Source: Streptomyces gossypii
GTDB taxonomy: Bacteria; Actinomycetota; Actinomycetes; Streptomycetales; Streptomycetaceae
Direction of reading: 5' to 3'
Assembly (NCBI RefSeq): GCF_025165795.1
Contig: NZ_JAJAGO010000022.1
Span: forward strand, 1-64,000
Length of the DNA stretch: 64,000 nt
In this document: positions 1 through 8,463 of the stretch, piece by piece
Position numbering within the stretch: the stretch's first letter is position 1
Layout of the letters: every line of letters begins with the position of its first letter
Notes under the pieces: generated by a model
What the model was told of the DNA's origin: nothing
The model's database searches: none
What the model saw: the letters and a program-made list of their open reading frames with translations, nothing else
Position numbers and translations under genes: made by a program

Positions 1-145
1 AATCCGACTGTTCACAGCGTCCTCGCTGTCTTTTGTACTTCAAAGGAACCACCACTCCCGGCCTGGAGGCCGGAAGCAGGGGTATCAACATTTGGCGTTG
101 ACTTTTGGCACGCTGTTGAGTTCTCAAAGAACGGACGCTTCCTTT
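1..145 (-). promoter_or_regulatory. 16S rRNA leader with BoxA-like antitermination signal; rRNA operon continues off the left edge
   Basis: Read on the minus strand this is the classical Streptomyces rrn leader. It contains TTTGAGAACTCAAC (plus 115-132), followed by GCGTGCCAAAAGTCAACGCC, a GC hairpin (58-63 pairing with 68-73), and then AGCGAGGACGCTGTGAACAG close to the edge. The TTTGAGAACTCAA element matches the BoxA-like antitermination box of actinobacterial rrn leaders. The mature 16S 5' end should lie shortly beyond position 1. There is no protein gene here. Recognition rests on remembered rrn leader sequence; the 16S gene itself is outside the window. Confidence 0.85.
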
Positions 146-189
146 GGCTACCGTCTCCGGCACCCTCCGGGCTTTCCCTTCGGTATTTC

Positions 190-360
190 GTGTTCCCGAC
201 TCTACCAGAAGAATTCTTTCTGCTCGAAACCCTGTGACGCTCAGACATAAAGCGACTGGGGTGATATTGCAGAAGGAAGTTGGTGGATCGGGAGACTGCC
301 AACGCCTGTGGCGCCGAGGCAGGGTCAGGACACTACAGTCCGGGCCAGGGGGAGGCAAAT
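190..360 (-). promoter_or_regulatory. Candidate rRNA operon promoters
   Basis: Reading leftward, a sigma-70-like pair TTGCCT (353-358) and TAGTGT (330-335) is separated by exactly 17 bases, which puts the start near 323. A second, weaker pair is TTCGAG (223-228) and TAGAGT (199-204) with an 18-base spacer. Streptomyces rrn operons usually have several tandem promoters upstream of the BoxA leader, so both are plausible. The divergent crr gene shares this 360-base upstream region. I see no convincing DasR operator in it. Confidence 0.45.
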
Positions 361-523
361 CCGTAGGGCGGCGGGGGGTTGGGCCGGGCCGGCAGAGGGC
401 AAGGAGCAGCGCCGTACGGCAGTGCGGAATCGTCTCTTCCCATGACTTACGCTTCTGAACGGTGCGCCGTCCCGGACAGGTAGTGGCGGCGGCTGACCGA
501 AACCCCGCCCTGGGAGGCTTCCC

Positions 524-973
524 ATGACCACCGTGACGTCCCCGCTGACCGGACGAGCCATCGGGCTTGCGGCTGTGCCCGATCCGGTGTTCTCCGGCGC
601 GATGGTGGGGCCGGGTACCGCCGTCGATCCCATCCGTGAGCCGACCGACGCCGTCGCACCCGTGGACGGCATCGTCGTCTCTCTTCATCCGCACGCCTTC
701 GTCATCGTCGACGCCGAGGGCCATGGCGTGCTCACTCACCTCGGGATCGACACGGTCCAGCTCAACGGCGAAGGCTTCGAACTGCTCGCCGCCAAGGGCG
801 ACACCGTGCGGCGGGGTGACCCGGTGGTCCGCTGGAATCCGGCTGCGGTGGAGGAGGCGGGGAAGTCCCCGATCTCGCCCGTCGTCGCGCTCGAGGCCAC
901 AGCCGACTCGCTGACGGATCTCGCGGACGAGGGAGACGTCGCTCCCGGCAAGACCCTGTTCAACTGGGTGTGA
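524..973 (+). CDS. crr: PTS glucose-type EIIA component (EIIA-Crr)
   Basis: This 149-aa protein is the cytoplasmic EIIA domain of the sugar phosphotransferase system. It takes phosphate from HPr and passes it to EIIB domains. The active-site context GVLTHLGIDTV is present with His72 as the likely phosphorylated residue, and the length is that of a stand-alone EIIA-Glc/Nag domain. The ATG follows a good GGGAGG ribosome site. It lies 77 bases upstream of ptsI on the same strand, the usual crr-ptsI order in Streptomyces, and diverges from an rRNA operon. In streptomycetes it serves mainly N-acetylglucosamine uptake; that is family knowledge, not visible here. Confidence 0.93.
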   Translation: MTTVTSPLTGRAIGLAAVPDPVFSGAMVGPGTAVDPIREPTDAVAPVDGIVVSLHPHAFVIVDAEGHGVLTHLGIDTVQLNGEGFELLAAKGDTVRRGDPVVRWNPAAVEEAGKSPISPVVALEATADSLTDLADEGDVAPGKTLFNWV

Positions 974-974
974 C

Positions 975-1002
975 CCCTTGCTCCGGACAGGAGCACCAAG
1001 GG
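975..1002 (+). terminator. Weak hairpin between crr and ptsI
   Basis: CCCTTG (975-980) pairs with CAAGGG (997-1002), and an inner CTCC/GGAG pair closes the loop with a three-base bulge. It has no T tract. It could attenuate transcription or mark an mRNA processing point so that crr and ptsI are made in unequal amounts. It may also be chance in GC-rich DNA. Confidence 0.3.
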
Positions 1003-1050
1003 TGGTAAGTACGGCGGACGCGCCGCAGGATCAAACCGGAGACGGGTGAA

Positions 1051-2721
1051 ATGGACACAACGCTTCGAGGCGTGGGTGTGAGCCACGGGGTCGCGATCGG
1101 CGAGGCACGGCACATGGGCACCGCGGTGCTGGAGCCGCCGACCCGGCAGATCGAGCCGGACGAGGCCCCGCGCGAGCAGGGGCGTGCCCGCCAGGCCGTG
1201 GACGCGGTGGCGGCGGATCTGACCGCCCGCGGGCAGCTGGCGGGCGGCGAGGCCCAGGCGGTGCTGGAGGCCCAGGCCATGATGGCCCAGGACCCGGAGC
1301 TGCTCGCCGACGTCGACCGCCGGATCGCCGTGGGCAGTACGGCCGAGCGCGGGGTCTATGACGCCTTCGCGGCCTACCGTGCTTTGCTCGCCGGTGCCGG
1401 TGAGTATCTCGCCGGGCGGGTGGCGGATCTCGACGATGTGCGGAACCGCATCGTGGCCCGGCTGCTGGGCGTGCCGATGCCGGGGGTGCCGGACAGCGAC
1501 GAACCGTATGTGCTCATCGCGCGGGATCTGGCTCCCGCCGACACGGCGCTGCTGGACCCGGCGCTCGTCCTCGGTTTCGTCACCGAGGAGGGCGGGCCGA
1601 CGAGTCACAGCGCCATCCTGGCGCGCGCTCTGGGTGTTCCCGCCGTTGTCGCGCTGCCCGGTGCGGGTGAGCTCGCCGAGGGCACGGTCGTCGCGGTGGA
1701 CGGCAGCACGGGTGATGTCGTGGTGAACCCCAGCTCCGAGGAGCGTGCCGAACTGTCGACGGCGGCTGACGAGCGCAAGGCCGCACTCACTGCGGCGAGT
1801 GGCCCGGGTGCGACCTCCGACGGGCACAAGGTGCCGCTGCTGGCGAACGTCGGCGGGCCGGCGGACGTACAGGCCGCCCTGGAGGCGGGTGCGGAGGGTG
1901 TCGGTCTCTTCCGTACGGAGTTCCTCTTCCTCGACGACAGCTCGAAGGCCCCGTCGGAAGACAAGCAGGTCGCGGCCTATCGGCAGGTCCTGGAGGCGTT
2001 CCCCGAGGGCCGGGTCGTGGTCCGGGTGCTGGACGCCGGTGCGGACAAGCCGCTGGACTTCCTGACACCGGGCGACGAGCCCAACCCCGCGCTGGGTGTG
2101 CGCGGTCTGCGCTCGCTCCTGGACCACGCCGAGGTGCTGGACACCCAGCTGCGCGCGCTGGCCCGGGCGGCCGAGGGGCTGCCGGTCTATCTCGAGGTGA
2201 TGGCGCCGATGGTCGCGGACCGCTCGGACGCCAAGGCGTTCGCGGACGCGTGCCGGGCGGCGGGGCTGCGGGCGAAGTTCGGTGCCATGGTCGAGATCCC
2301 GTCGGCCGCGCTGCGGGCGCGTTCCGTCCTCCAGGAGGTGGAGTTCCTCTCCCTCGGGACGAACGACCTGGCGCAGTACACCTTCGCCGCCGACCGTCAG
2401 GTCGGTGCGCTCTCCCGGCTGCAGGATCCGTGGCAGCCCGCGCTGCTGGATCTGGTGGCGCTGTCCGCGGACGCTGCGAAGGCGGAGGGCAAGAGCTGCG
2501 GAGTCTGCGGCGAAGCCGCCGCGGACCCGATGCTCGCGTGTGTGCTGACGGGGCTGGGCGTGACGAGCCTGTCGATGGGCTCCTCGGCTCTCCCCTATGT
2601 ACGCGCCACGCTGGCCAAGCACACGCTCGCCCAGTGCGAGCGCGCGGCTGCGGCCGCGCGCGCCGCCGACAGTGCGCCCGAGGCGCGGGCCGCCGCGCAG
2701 GCGGTGCTGTCCGGGGAGTGA
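1051..2721 (+). CDS. ptsI: PTS Enzyme I (phosphoenolpyruvate-protein phosphotransferase)
   Basis: The 556-aa protein transfers phosphate from phosphoenolpyruvate to HPr and is the first step of all PTS uptake. It has the N-terminal HPr-binding and swivelling phosphohistidine domain with GGPTSHSAILAR (active His186), then the PEP-binding TIM barrel with GVGLFRTEFLF, LEVMAPMV, SLGTNDLAQYT and the C-terminal CGVCGEAA cysteine loop. It is full length. The ATG is preceded by GGAG. It follows crr; ptsH is not in this window, as is normal in Streptomyces, where it lies elsewhere. Transcription ends at the hairpin at 2737-2789. Confidence 0.96.
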   Translation: MDTTLRGVGVSHGVAIGEARHMGTAVLEPPTRQIEPDEAPREQGRARQAVDAVAADLTARGQLAGGEAQAVLEAQAMMAQDPELLADVDRRIAVGSTAERGVYDAFAAYRALLAGAGEYLAGRVADLDDVRNRIVARLLGVPMPGVPDSDEPYVLIARDLAPADTALLDPALVLGFVTEEGGPTSHSAILARALGVPAVVALPGAGELAEGTVVAVDGSTGDVVVNPSSEERAELSTAADERKAALTAASGPGATSDGHKVPLLANVGGPADVQAALEAGAEGVGLFRTEFLFLDDSSKAPSEDKQVAAYRQVLEAFPEGRVVVRVLDAGADKPLDFLTPGDEPNPALGVRGLRSLLDHAEVLDTQLRALARAAEGLPVYLEVMAPMVADRSDAKAFADACRAAGLRAKFGAMVEIPSAALRARSVLQEVEFLSLGTNDLAQYTFAADRQVGALSRLQDPWQPALLDLVALSADAAKAEGKSCGVCGEAAADPMLACVLTGLGVTSLSMGSSALPYVRATLAKHTLAQCERAAAAARAADSAPEARAAAQAVLSGE

Positions 2722-2736
2722 TTCCGGCCGTTCGTC

Positions 2737-2789
2737 GAAGGCCCGTGCGCACCGACCGCCGAATGGCAAAACGGTGCGCACGGGCCTTC
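2737..2789. terminator. Strong bidirectional terminator between convergent genes
   Basis: An 18-bp perfect inverted repeat (2737-2754 and 2772-2789) with a 17-base loop sits between the ptsI stop and the stop of the convergent hypothetical gene. It has no long T run, as is usual for Streptomyces terminators. The symmetry suits both directions. Confidence 0.85.
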
Positions 2790-2799
2790 TTCCGTGCGG

Positions 2800-3717
2800 T
2801 CAGGCAGAGCCACCGGACGCCGGGGGCAGGGCGATGCCCGGCCGGTAGCGGACGCCCGCTTCCGGCGGGACCGGCTCGCCCGTCTCCGCGTCGGTGCAGT
2901 AGGCGGAGAACACCTCGGCCTCGCTCAACGGGCTCAGCCAGCCGCCCCGCAGCCGCCAGCCCCGGACCGTCTCGCTCCCGCCCTCGTGCGGACAGGTGCG
3001 CACGACGACACCGCCCGGGCTGTCCGTGGCCATGCCCGCGGCCAGCACTCCGCACAGCAGCAGCGGCTCCGGGTCCCGGAGGCTCAGCCCGCCCTCCGGG
3101 AGCCGCTCGGCTCGGAGCGCCGCGCTCAGCGGTGCGTCGGGAGCGCTGACGCTGCACACCAGGTGGTGGACCCCGGGGCCGGCGGCCTCCAGCAGAAAGC
3201 CCAGCGCCTCCACCGCCCGGCGGAACACGGCCTCTCCGTACTCCTGCGGATCGGCGGGAGACTCCGGCGTGCCGGCGTCGCCCGGCTCTGCGCAGGCGAT
3301 CAGGGCGGTGACCTCCTCCCAGGTGAGTGCGGGCTCCCGGGCGCCGAGGAGCAGCGGGACCAGCCGGCCGATGGTCTCGCCCCCGTAGGGGACGGTGAAT
3401 CCGGCGGCTGCCACCTCCGCGGTGTAGCGCGTGCGGCTGGCAGCGGTGTCGGGATCCAGCTGCTCCTCCTCGCAGTACAGCGCGTAGTCGGCGGCGTCGA
3501 AGCAGGCGACACGGGTGTGCACCCCCTGGTCCGTCAGGGAGCGCAGCAGCACTTCGGTCTGCCGCAGGTACGCCTCGTGGTCGTCGAAGGTGAAGGACCG
3601 GTACCTGCTGCTCATCGTCGCGAAGTCCCCCGGCTCCGCGAGCACGGCGACGGTGCTCGGCGCCTCGCGGCGGAGCCTGCGGTACGCCCTCCGCTTGCGG
3701 TTCCTGGTGTGTGCCAT
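2800..3717 (-). CDS. Conserved hypothetical protein
   Basis: The 305-aa soluble protein has a basic N-terminus (MAHTRNRKRRAYRRLRR) and otherwise acidic, Leu/Ala-rich sequence with no signal peptide or transmembrane segment. I do not recognise a domain. The internal ATG at 3717 is chosen over the longer frame because GAGGGGAG lies just upstream of it. It converges on ptsI across a strong terminator and lies 102 bases upstream of the acetoacetyl-CoA synthetase gene, which is on the same strand, so co-transcription is possible. Codon bias is typical of the chromosome, so the gene is real. Confidence 0.75.
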   Translation of the reverse strand: MAHTRNRKRRAYRRLRREAPSTVAVLAEPGDFATMSSRYRSFTFDDHEAYLRQTEVLLRSLTDQGVHTRVACFDAADYALYCEEEQLDPDTAASRTRYTAEVAAAGFTVPYGGETIGRLVPLLLGAREPALTWEEVTALIACAEPGDAGTPESPADPQEYGEAVFRRAVEALGFLLEAAGPGVHHLVCSVSAPDAPLSAALRAERLPEGGLSLRDPEPLLLCGVLAAGMATDSPGGVVVRTCPHEGGSETVRGWRLRGGWLSPLSEAEVFSAYCTDAETGEPVPPEAGVRYRPGIALPPASGGSA

Positions 3718-3819
3718 GACTGCTCCCCTCATCCCCTCATGTCCCCTCATGGGTGACTTGCTCACTCACCGTAATCGGGGGGTCTGACAACGGGGTCGGC
3801 GCCGGGGATCACGCGGGGT

Positions 3820-5838
3820 TCAGGAGGGGCGCTCCTCGGCCAGCCGCTGGTAGAAGCCGAGCAGCGCGGCGTCGTCCACCGAGCCGGTGTTGACGGCCTT
3901 CTCCAGTGCCGTTCCCTGGAGCAGGCGCTTGACGGGGACCTCCAGGCGCTTTCCGGTGAGGGTGTGCGGCACGCCGGGGACCTCGATGATGTCGTCCGGG
4001 ACGTGCCGAGGTGACAGCTCCTTGCGGATTGACTGCTTGACCCGGTCACGGAGGGCGTCGTCCAGGGCCGCCCCCGGCGTGAGGTGGAGGAAGAGCGGCA
4101 TCCAGTAGCCGCCGTCCTCCTGTTCCACCCCGATGACGAGGGACTCGCGGATCTCCGGCAGCCGCTCCACCACCTCGTAGATGTCGGCCGACCCCATCCG
4201 GACGCCCTGGCGGTTCAGGGTGGAGTCCGAGCGGCCGTGGATGATCACGGTGTTTCGGCTGGTCAGGGTCGTCCAGTCGCCGTGCCGCCAGACTCCGGGG
4301 TAGGTGTCGAAGTAGCTCTCGTGGTACCGGACGCCTCCGGGGTCGTTCCAGAAGCGCAGCGGCATGGAGGGCATCGGGTTGGTGACGACCAGTTCGCCGA
4401 CCTCGTCGACGAGCGGGTGGCCTGCCGGGTCCCATGCCTGCAGGTCGGTGCCGAGGCCGGGGGCCTGAAGCTCACCGGTGTAGACGGGAAGGGTGGGGAC
4501 CGCCCCGGCGAAGCAGGAGCAGACGTCCGTACCGCCGCTGACGGAGGCGATCCACAGGTCCTCGGCGACCGCGTCGTGCAGCCAGCGGAAGCCGTCGGGC
4601 GGGAGCGGGGAGCCGGTGGTGGCGACGCAGTTGAGGGCCCGGAGATCGAAGTCGCGGCCCGGCCGGACGTCGGCCTTGCGGCAGGCCATCACGTAGGCGG
4701 CGGAAGTGCCGTAGAAGGTGGCGCCGGTGCGTTCGGCGATGCGCCACTGTGCGGCCGTGTCGGGGTAGCCGGGGCTGCCGTCGTAGGTGATGACCGTGCA
4801 GCCCGTCAGCAGTCCGGAGATGAGGAAGTTCCACATCATCCAGCCGGTGGACGTGTACCAGAAGAAGCGGTCGCCCGGCCCGAGGTCGCAGTGCAGCCCG
4901 AGCTGTTTGAGGTGTTCGAGGAGGATGCCGCCCTGTGACTGGACGATGGCCTTGGGCAGGCCGGTGGTACCGGAGGAGTAGAGCACCCACAGGGGGTGGT
5001 CGAAGGGGACCTGTTCGAAGACCGGTTCCACGTCGGCGGCGGTGAGCACGTCCCATTCGAGGGCGCCCTCGGGTGCGGGGGTGCCCAGCAGCGGCACATG
5101 GACGACGGCGCGCAGGGTGGGGAGCTCGCGGCGCAGTTCGGCCACGGTCGCGGTGCGGTCGTGTTCCTTGCCGCCGTAGCGGTAGCCGTCGACGGTGAAG
5201 AGTACAACCGGTTCCACCTGCTGGAAGCGGTCCAGCACGCTGCGGGCGCCGAAGTCGGGTGCGCAGGAGGTCCACACGCCGCCGACGGCTGCGGTGGCCA
5301 GCAGCGCGACGGCGGCGTGCGGGATGTTGGGGAGGTAGCCGCTGACGCGGTCGCCGGGGCGTACGCCGAGCCTGCGCAGCTCGGCCGCGAGGGAGCCCAC
5401 CTGGCGACGCAGTCCGGCCCAGCTGACGGGCACCGGGTCGTGGGTCTCGTCCAGATGCAGCAGGGCCGCCTCCGCCGCGCGGGTGGGATCTTCGGCGGTG
5501 CGCAGCGCCGCTTCCGCGTAGTTCAGCGTGGCGCCGGGGAACCACGTGGCCCCGGGCATCGCGGTGTCGCCGAGCACACTCTCGTACGGGCTGGAGAACC
5601 GTACGTCGAACCACTCGGCGACGGCCTGCCAGAAGGCGGGCAGATCCTCCGTGGACCAGCGGTGCAGCGCCGCGTAGTCGGCTGCGGGGCCGGCGCCCGG
5701 TACGGCGGCGGGAGCGCCGTGGTGTTCGGCGGCCCACCCCTGGAAGCGGGTGATCCGGGCCCTGCCGATCCGGTCGGGGCCGGGCCGCCAGAGTGGCTCC
5801 GGGGCGGACGGCTGCGGTGTGCGGTGTGCTGCGGTCAT
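3820..5838 (-). CDS. Acetoacetyl-CoA synthetase (acetoacetate-CoA ligase)
   Basis: The 672-aa member of the ANL adenylate-forming superfamily activates acetoacetate with ATP and CoA. It carries the P-loop-like YSSGTTGLPKAIV motif at about residues 287-299, the A5 region YDGSPGYPD / TGSPLPPDGF, WRHGDW, a GRSDSTLNRQGVRMG hinge and a C-terminal LTGKRLEVPVK lysine. Overall architecture and length (about 650-670 aa) match acetoacetate-CoA ligases rather than acetyl-CoA synthetase. It is cytoplasmic, and by family it salvages ketone bodies or feeds polyketide/isoprenoid precursor pools. It is divergent from the GH31 gene across a 290-base spacer in which I see no clear operator. Confidence 0.9.
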   Translation of the reverse strand: MTAAHRTPQPSAPEPLWRPGPDRIGRARITRFQGWAAEHHGAPAAVPGAGPAADYAALHRWSTEDLPAFWQAVAEWFDVRFSSPYESVLGDTAMPGATWFPGATLNYAEAALRTAEDPTRAAEAALLHLDETHDPVPVSWAGLRRQVGSLAAELRRLGVRPGDRVSGYLPNIPHAAVALLATAAVGGVWTSCAPDFGARSVLDRFQQVEPVVLFTVDGYRYGGKEHDRTATVAELRRELPTLRAVVHVPLLGTPAPEGALEWDVLTAADVEPVFEQVPFDHPLWVLYSSGTTGLPKAIVQSQGGILLEHLKQLGLHCDLGPGDRFFWYTSTGWMMWNFLISGLLTGCTVITYDGSPGYPDTAAQWRIAERTGATFYGTSAAYVMACRKADVRPGRDFDLRALNCVATTGSPLPPDGFRWLHDAVAEDLWIASVSGGTDVCSCFAGAVPTLPVYTGELQAPGLGTDLQAWDPAGHPLVDEVGELVVTNPMPSMPLRFWNDPGGVRYHESYFDTYPGVWRHGDWTTLTSRNTVIIHGRSDSTLNRQGVRMGSADIYEVVERLPEIRESLVIGVEQEDGGYWMPLFLHLTPGAALDDALRDRVKQSIRKELSPRHVPDDIIEVPGVPHTLTGKRLEVPVKRLLQGTALEKAVNTGSVDDAALLGFYQRLAEERPS

Positions 5839-6128
5839 GGCGGCTCCCGGCTGTACGCGTCGTGTGCGTCTTGGTGTGAGTCATCGTGCGCTTCGCCGTC
5901 CACGCACGGGCGGGGGTGTGCGCGTGACGCGTCGGCTGGGCAGGACGATGCCATGTGATCGTTGCCGGCACCAGGGCGGACGGCACCGGCGGCGCTCGTC
6001 CGGCCTTTCGCCGCATTTGCCGCAGGCAAGCGGAGAACCGCGGCGGTGTGCGGCGAACCGGCGGCGCCCTGGTGAACGACAGTTGAACGCCACCGCCCCC
6101 TGCCGGTGTCGGTGGCAGGCTGAGCAGC

Positions 6129-8450
6129 ATGGATGCACGTGGCCTGGTGCGGTCGGTGAGGGCGGTCGGTACGCCTCTGGGGGTGCGCACCATGCGCGAG
6201 GCGTGGCGGCGGCACCGTACGGACGCGGCCGGGCTGCCCCGTCCGCGTGCCGAACGGGCCCGGGTGCCCGGCGCGGCGCTGGGTGCGGAGCCATCGCCCG
6301 GCGGCGGGGTGATCCGTTTCGCCCGCTCGTCCCTGCGGGTACGGGTGGCGGTCGGCGGCGCGGTCTTCTGCGGCTGGGACGGAGCCGCGCCGGAGCCGTC
6401 GTACGCGCTGGCCGGGCCGTGCCCCGAGGCGGATCCGCGGGCCGGGCTGGAGCCGGACAAGAACGGCGGCTGGCGGGTGGTCTCCGAGCGGGTGATGGTG
6501 ACCGTCTCGCGGCACGGCGGGGTCGAGGTGCGCACGCCCGGCGGGGTGATGCTGCGCCGCGAGCTGCCGCCGCGCTGGTGGGAGCCCGCGGACGGCACGG
6601 CGGGGGGCCACTGGGCGCAGCGCTCGCAGGTGACCCCGGACGCGCGGTTCTTCGGGCTCGGCGGCAGGGCGGTGGGGCCGCGGCTCCCGGACGGCGCCTA
6701 CCGGCTCTGGAACTCCGGCCCGGGCACCTTTGACAAGGGCCCGGACCCGCTCTCCCTCACGATGCCGGTGCAGTTGGTCGTCGCGGACGTGGGCAGCCAT
6801 CTGGTCTTCCATGACAACACCTGGGACGGGCGGGTGACGCTGCGTCAGGGCAGCGAGGGGGCTGGTTCCGGGCATGACCGGCCGGGCCGCTGCGAGGTGC
6901 GGATGAGCGGCGGGCCGCTGCGGTACTGGGTGGTGACCGGTCCGCCGGCCCGTATCCTGCACGGCTGGGTGACGCTCACCGGGGCGCCCGCGCTGCCGCC
7001 CGACTGGGCGCTGGGCCATCAGCACGCGCGGTGGGGTTCGGGCGCGGAGGCTCGCCAGGTCGACGAGGTCCGCCGGACAGCCGACGGCTACCGCGAGCAC
7101 GGGCTGCCGCTGCATGCGATGCACTTGGACATCGACGACCACCACGGCCACCGGCTCTTCGCCGATGGCCGCGACCGCTTTCCCCGGCTGCCCGAGCTCG
7201 CCTCGGAACTGCGGGAGCGGGGCGTGCGGCTGGTGCCGGTCGTGGATCCGGCGGTGCGGGTGCAGCCGGGCAGCGCGGTCTACGACAGCGGCGCGGCGGC
7301 CGACGTCTTCGTACGGGACTCGCGCGGGCGTCAGGTGCGGGGGGCGGTCTGGCCGGGGCGCAAGGTCTTCCCCGACTTCACCGACCCGGGGGTGCGCAAG
7401 TGGTGGGGCGGGCTGTACACGCGGGAGGCCGAGCCCGTCTCGTTCGCCTCGTTCGCCGCGTTGGCTGACCGGACGCTGCCGCTCTCGGCCCGGCACGCCC
7501 TGGAGGGGCGGGGCGGCGACCACCGGGAGGCGCACAACGTGTACGGGCTGGCGATGGCACGGGCCGGTCATGACGCGTTGCGGGAACTGCGTCCGGCGGA
7601 ACGGCCGTTCCTGTTCTCCCGTTCCGGCTGGGCGGGTATGCAGCGGTACGGCGGTGCCTGGTCGGGGGCCGTACGGGCCGACTGGCCGGGGCTGCGCGCC
7701 TCGCTGGCGCTGGTGCTGGGGCTCGGCCTGTGCGGCGTGCCGTACTCGGGCCCGGACATCGGCGGGTTCACCGGATCGCCGTCGCCGGAGCTGTATCTGC
7801 GGTGGTTCCAGTTGGGGGCCTATCTGCCGCTCTTCCGCACTCATTCGGCGAAGGGTGCGGGGCGGCGCGCGCCGTGGGAGTTCGGGCCCGAGGTGCTGGA
7901 GGGTGCGCGCGCGGCGCTGGAGCGGCGGGAGCGGCTGCTGCCCTATCTGGTGACGCTCGCCCATCTCGCGCACCGCACGGGTGCCCCGTACGCACGGCCG
8001 CTGTGGTGGCAGCACTCGCGTGACCGGGCGCTGCGGGACTGCGACGACGCCTTTCTGCTGGGGGACGCGCTGCTGGTGGCACCCGTACTGGAGCAGGGCG
8101 TGGTGCGGCGTACGGTGCGGCTGCCGCGCGGGCGCTGGTACGACACGGCGACGGGCGAGGCGTACGAGGGACCGGCACGGGTGGAGATCGCGGCGCCGCC
8201 GGCGCGGATCCCGGTGCTGGCGCGGGCCGGTGCCGCGATCCCGGTGGCGGGAGCGGAGGGAGGGACGGAGCTGGAGGTGTGGGCACCCGCGCCGGGGCGC
8301 ACCGGAAGCGGGCTGGTGATCAGCGATGCGGGGGAAGGCTGGCAGCGGCCGTTGGTGGAGCGGCTGACCGTACGGATGCACGGGGCGGAAACGGTGGTGA
8401 CACGCGAGGACGGGACGCCGGTGGTCTACCCGGTGCGGGTGCGCGGCTGA
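6129..8450 (+). CDS. Glycoside hydrolase family 31 protein, apparently lacking both catalytic acids
   Basis: The 773-aa protein has the GH31 layout: an N-terminal beta-sandwich, a barrel with HLDIDDHHGHRLF and AVWPGRKVFPDFTDP, HNVYGLAMARAG, RSGWAGMQRYGG, GVPYSGPDIGGF, and a C-terminal sheet region. In GH31 the nucleophile Asp sits in a W.DMNEP motif after the WW of strand 4. Here WWGGLYTREAEPVSF (residues 425-439) runs straight into the EP, so about a dozen residues including the Asp are absent. The acid/base Asp of W[ST]GD is Ala514 in WSGAVRADW. Function is therefore uncertain: a non-catalytic sugar-binding relative or a decaying gene. There is no signal peptide. It ends 7-13 bases before the dipeptidase gene. 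Confidence 0.85.
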   Translation: MDARGLVRSVRAVGTPLGVRTMREAWRRHRTDAAGLPRPRAERARVPGAALGAEPSPGGGVIRFARSSLRVRVAVGGAVFCGWDGAAPEPSYALAGPCPEADPRAGLEPDKNGGWRVVSERVMVTVSRHGGVEVRTPGGVMLRRELPPRWWEPADGTAGGHWAQRSQVTPDARFFGLGGRAVGPRLPDGAYRLWNSGPGTFDKGPDPLSLTMPVQLVVADVGSHLVFHDNTWDGRVTLRQGSEGAGSGHDRPGRCEVRMSGGPLRYWVVTGPPARILHGWVTLTGAPALPPDWALGHQHARWGSGAEARQVDEVRRTADGYREHGLPLHAMHLDIDDHHGHRLFADGRDRFPRLPELASELRERGVRLVPVVDPAVRVQPGSAVYDSGAAADVFVRDSRGRQVRGAVWPGRKVFPDFTDPGVRKWWGGLYTREAEPVSFASFAALADRTLPLSARHALEGRGGDHREAHNVYGLAMARAGHDALRELRPAERPFLFSRSGWAGMQRYGGAWSGAVRADWPGLRASLALVLGLGLCGVPYSGPDIGGFTGSPSPELYLRWFQLGAYLPLFRTHSAKGAGRRAPWEFGPEVLEGARAALERRERLLPYLVTLAHLAHRTGAPYARPLWWQHSRDRALRDCDDAFLLGDALLVAPVLEQGVVRRTVRLPRGRWYDTATGEAYEGPARVEIAAPPARIPVLARAGAAIPVAGAEGGTELEVWAPAPGRTGSGLVISDAGEGWQRPLVERLTVRMHGAETVVTREDGTPVVYPVRVRG

Positions 8451-8463
8451 TAGAGCAGTGGCC

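Noticed and set aside
144..458. 104-aa plus-strand frame in the rRNA promoter region
   Set aside because: It overlaps the rrn leader and promoter DNA, has no ribosome site and no protein-like composition.
360..523. DasR operator upstream of crr
   Set aside because: Expected from other Streptomyces, but no sequence close to the 16-bp consensus was found there.
736..2781. 681-aa minus-strand open frame opposite ptsI
   Set aside because: Shadow of ptsI: no motif and the composition expected for an antisense frame in high-GC DNA.
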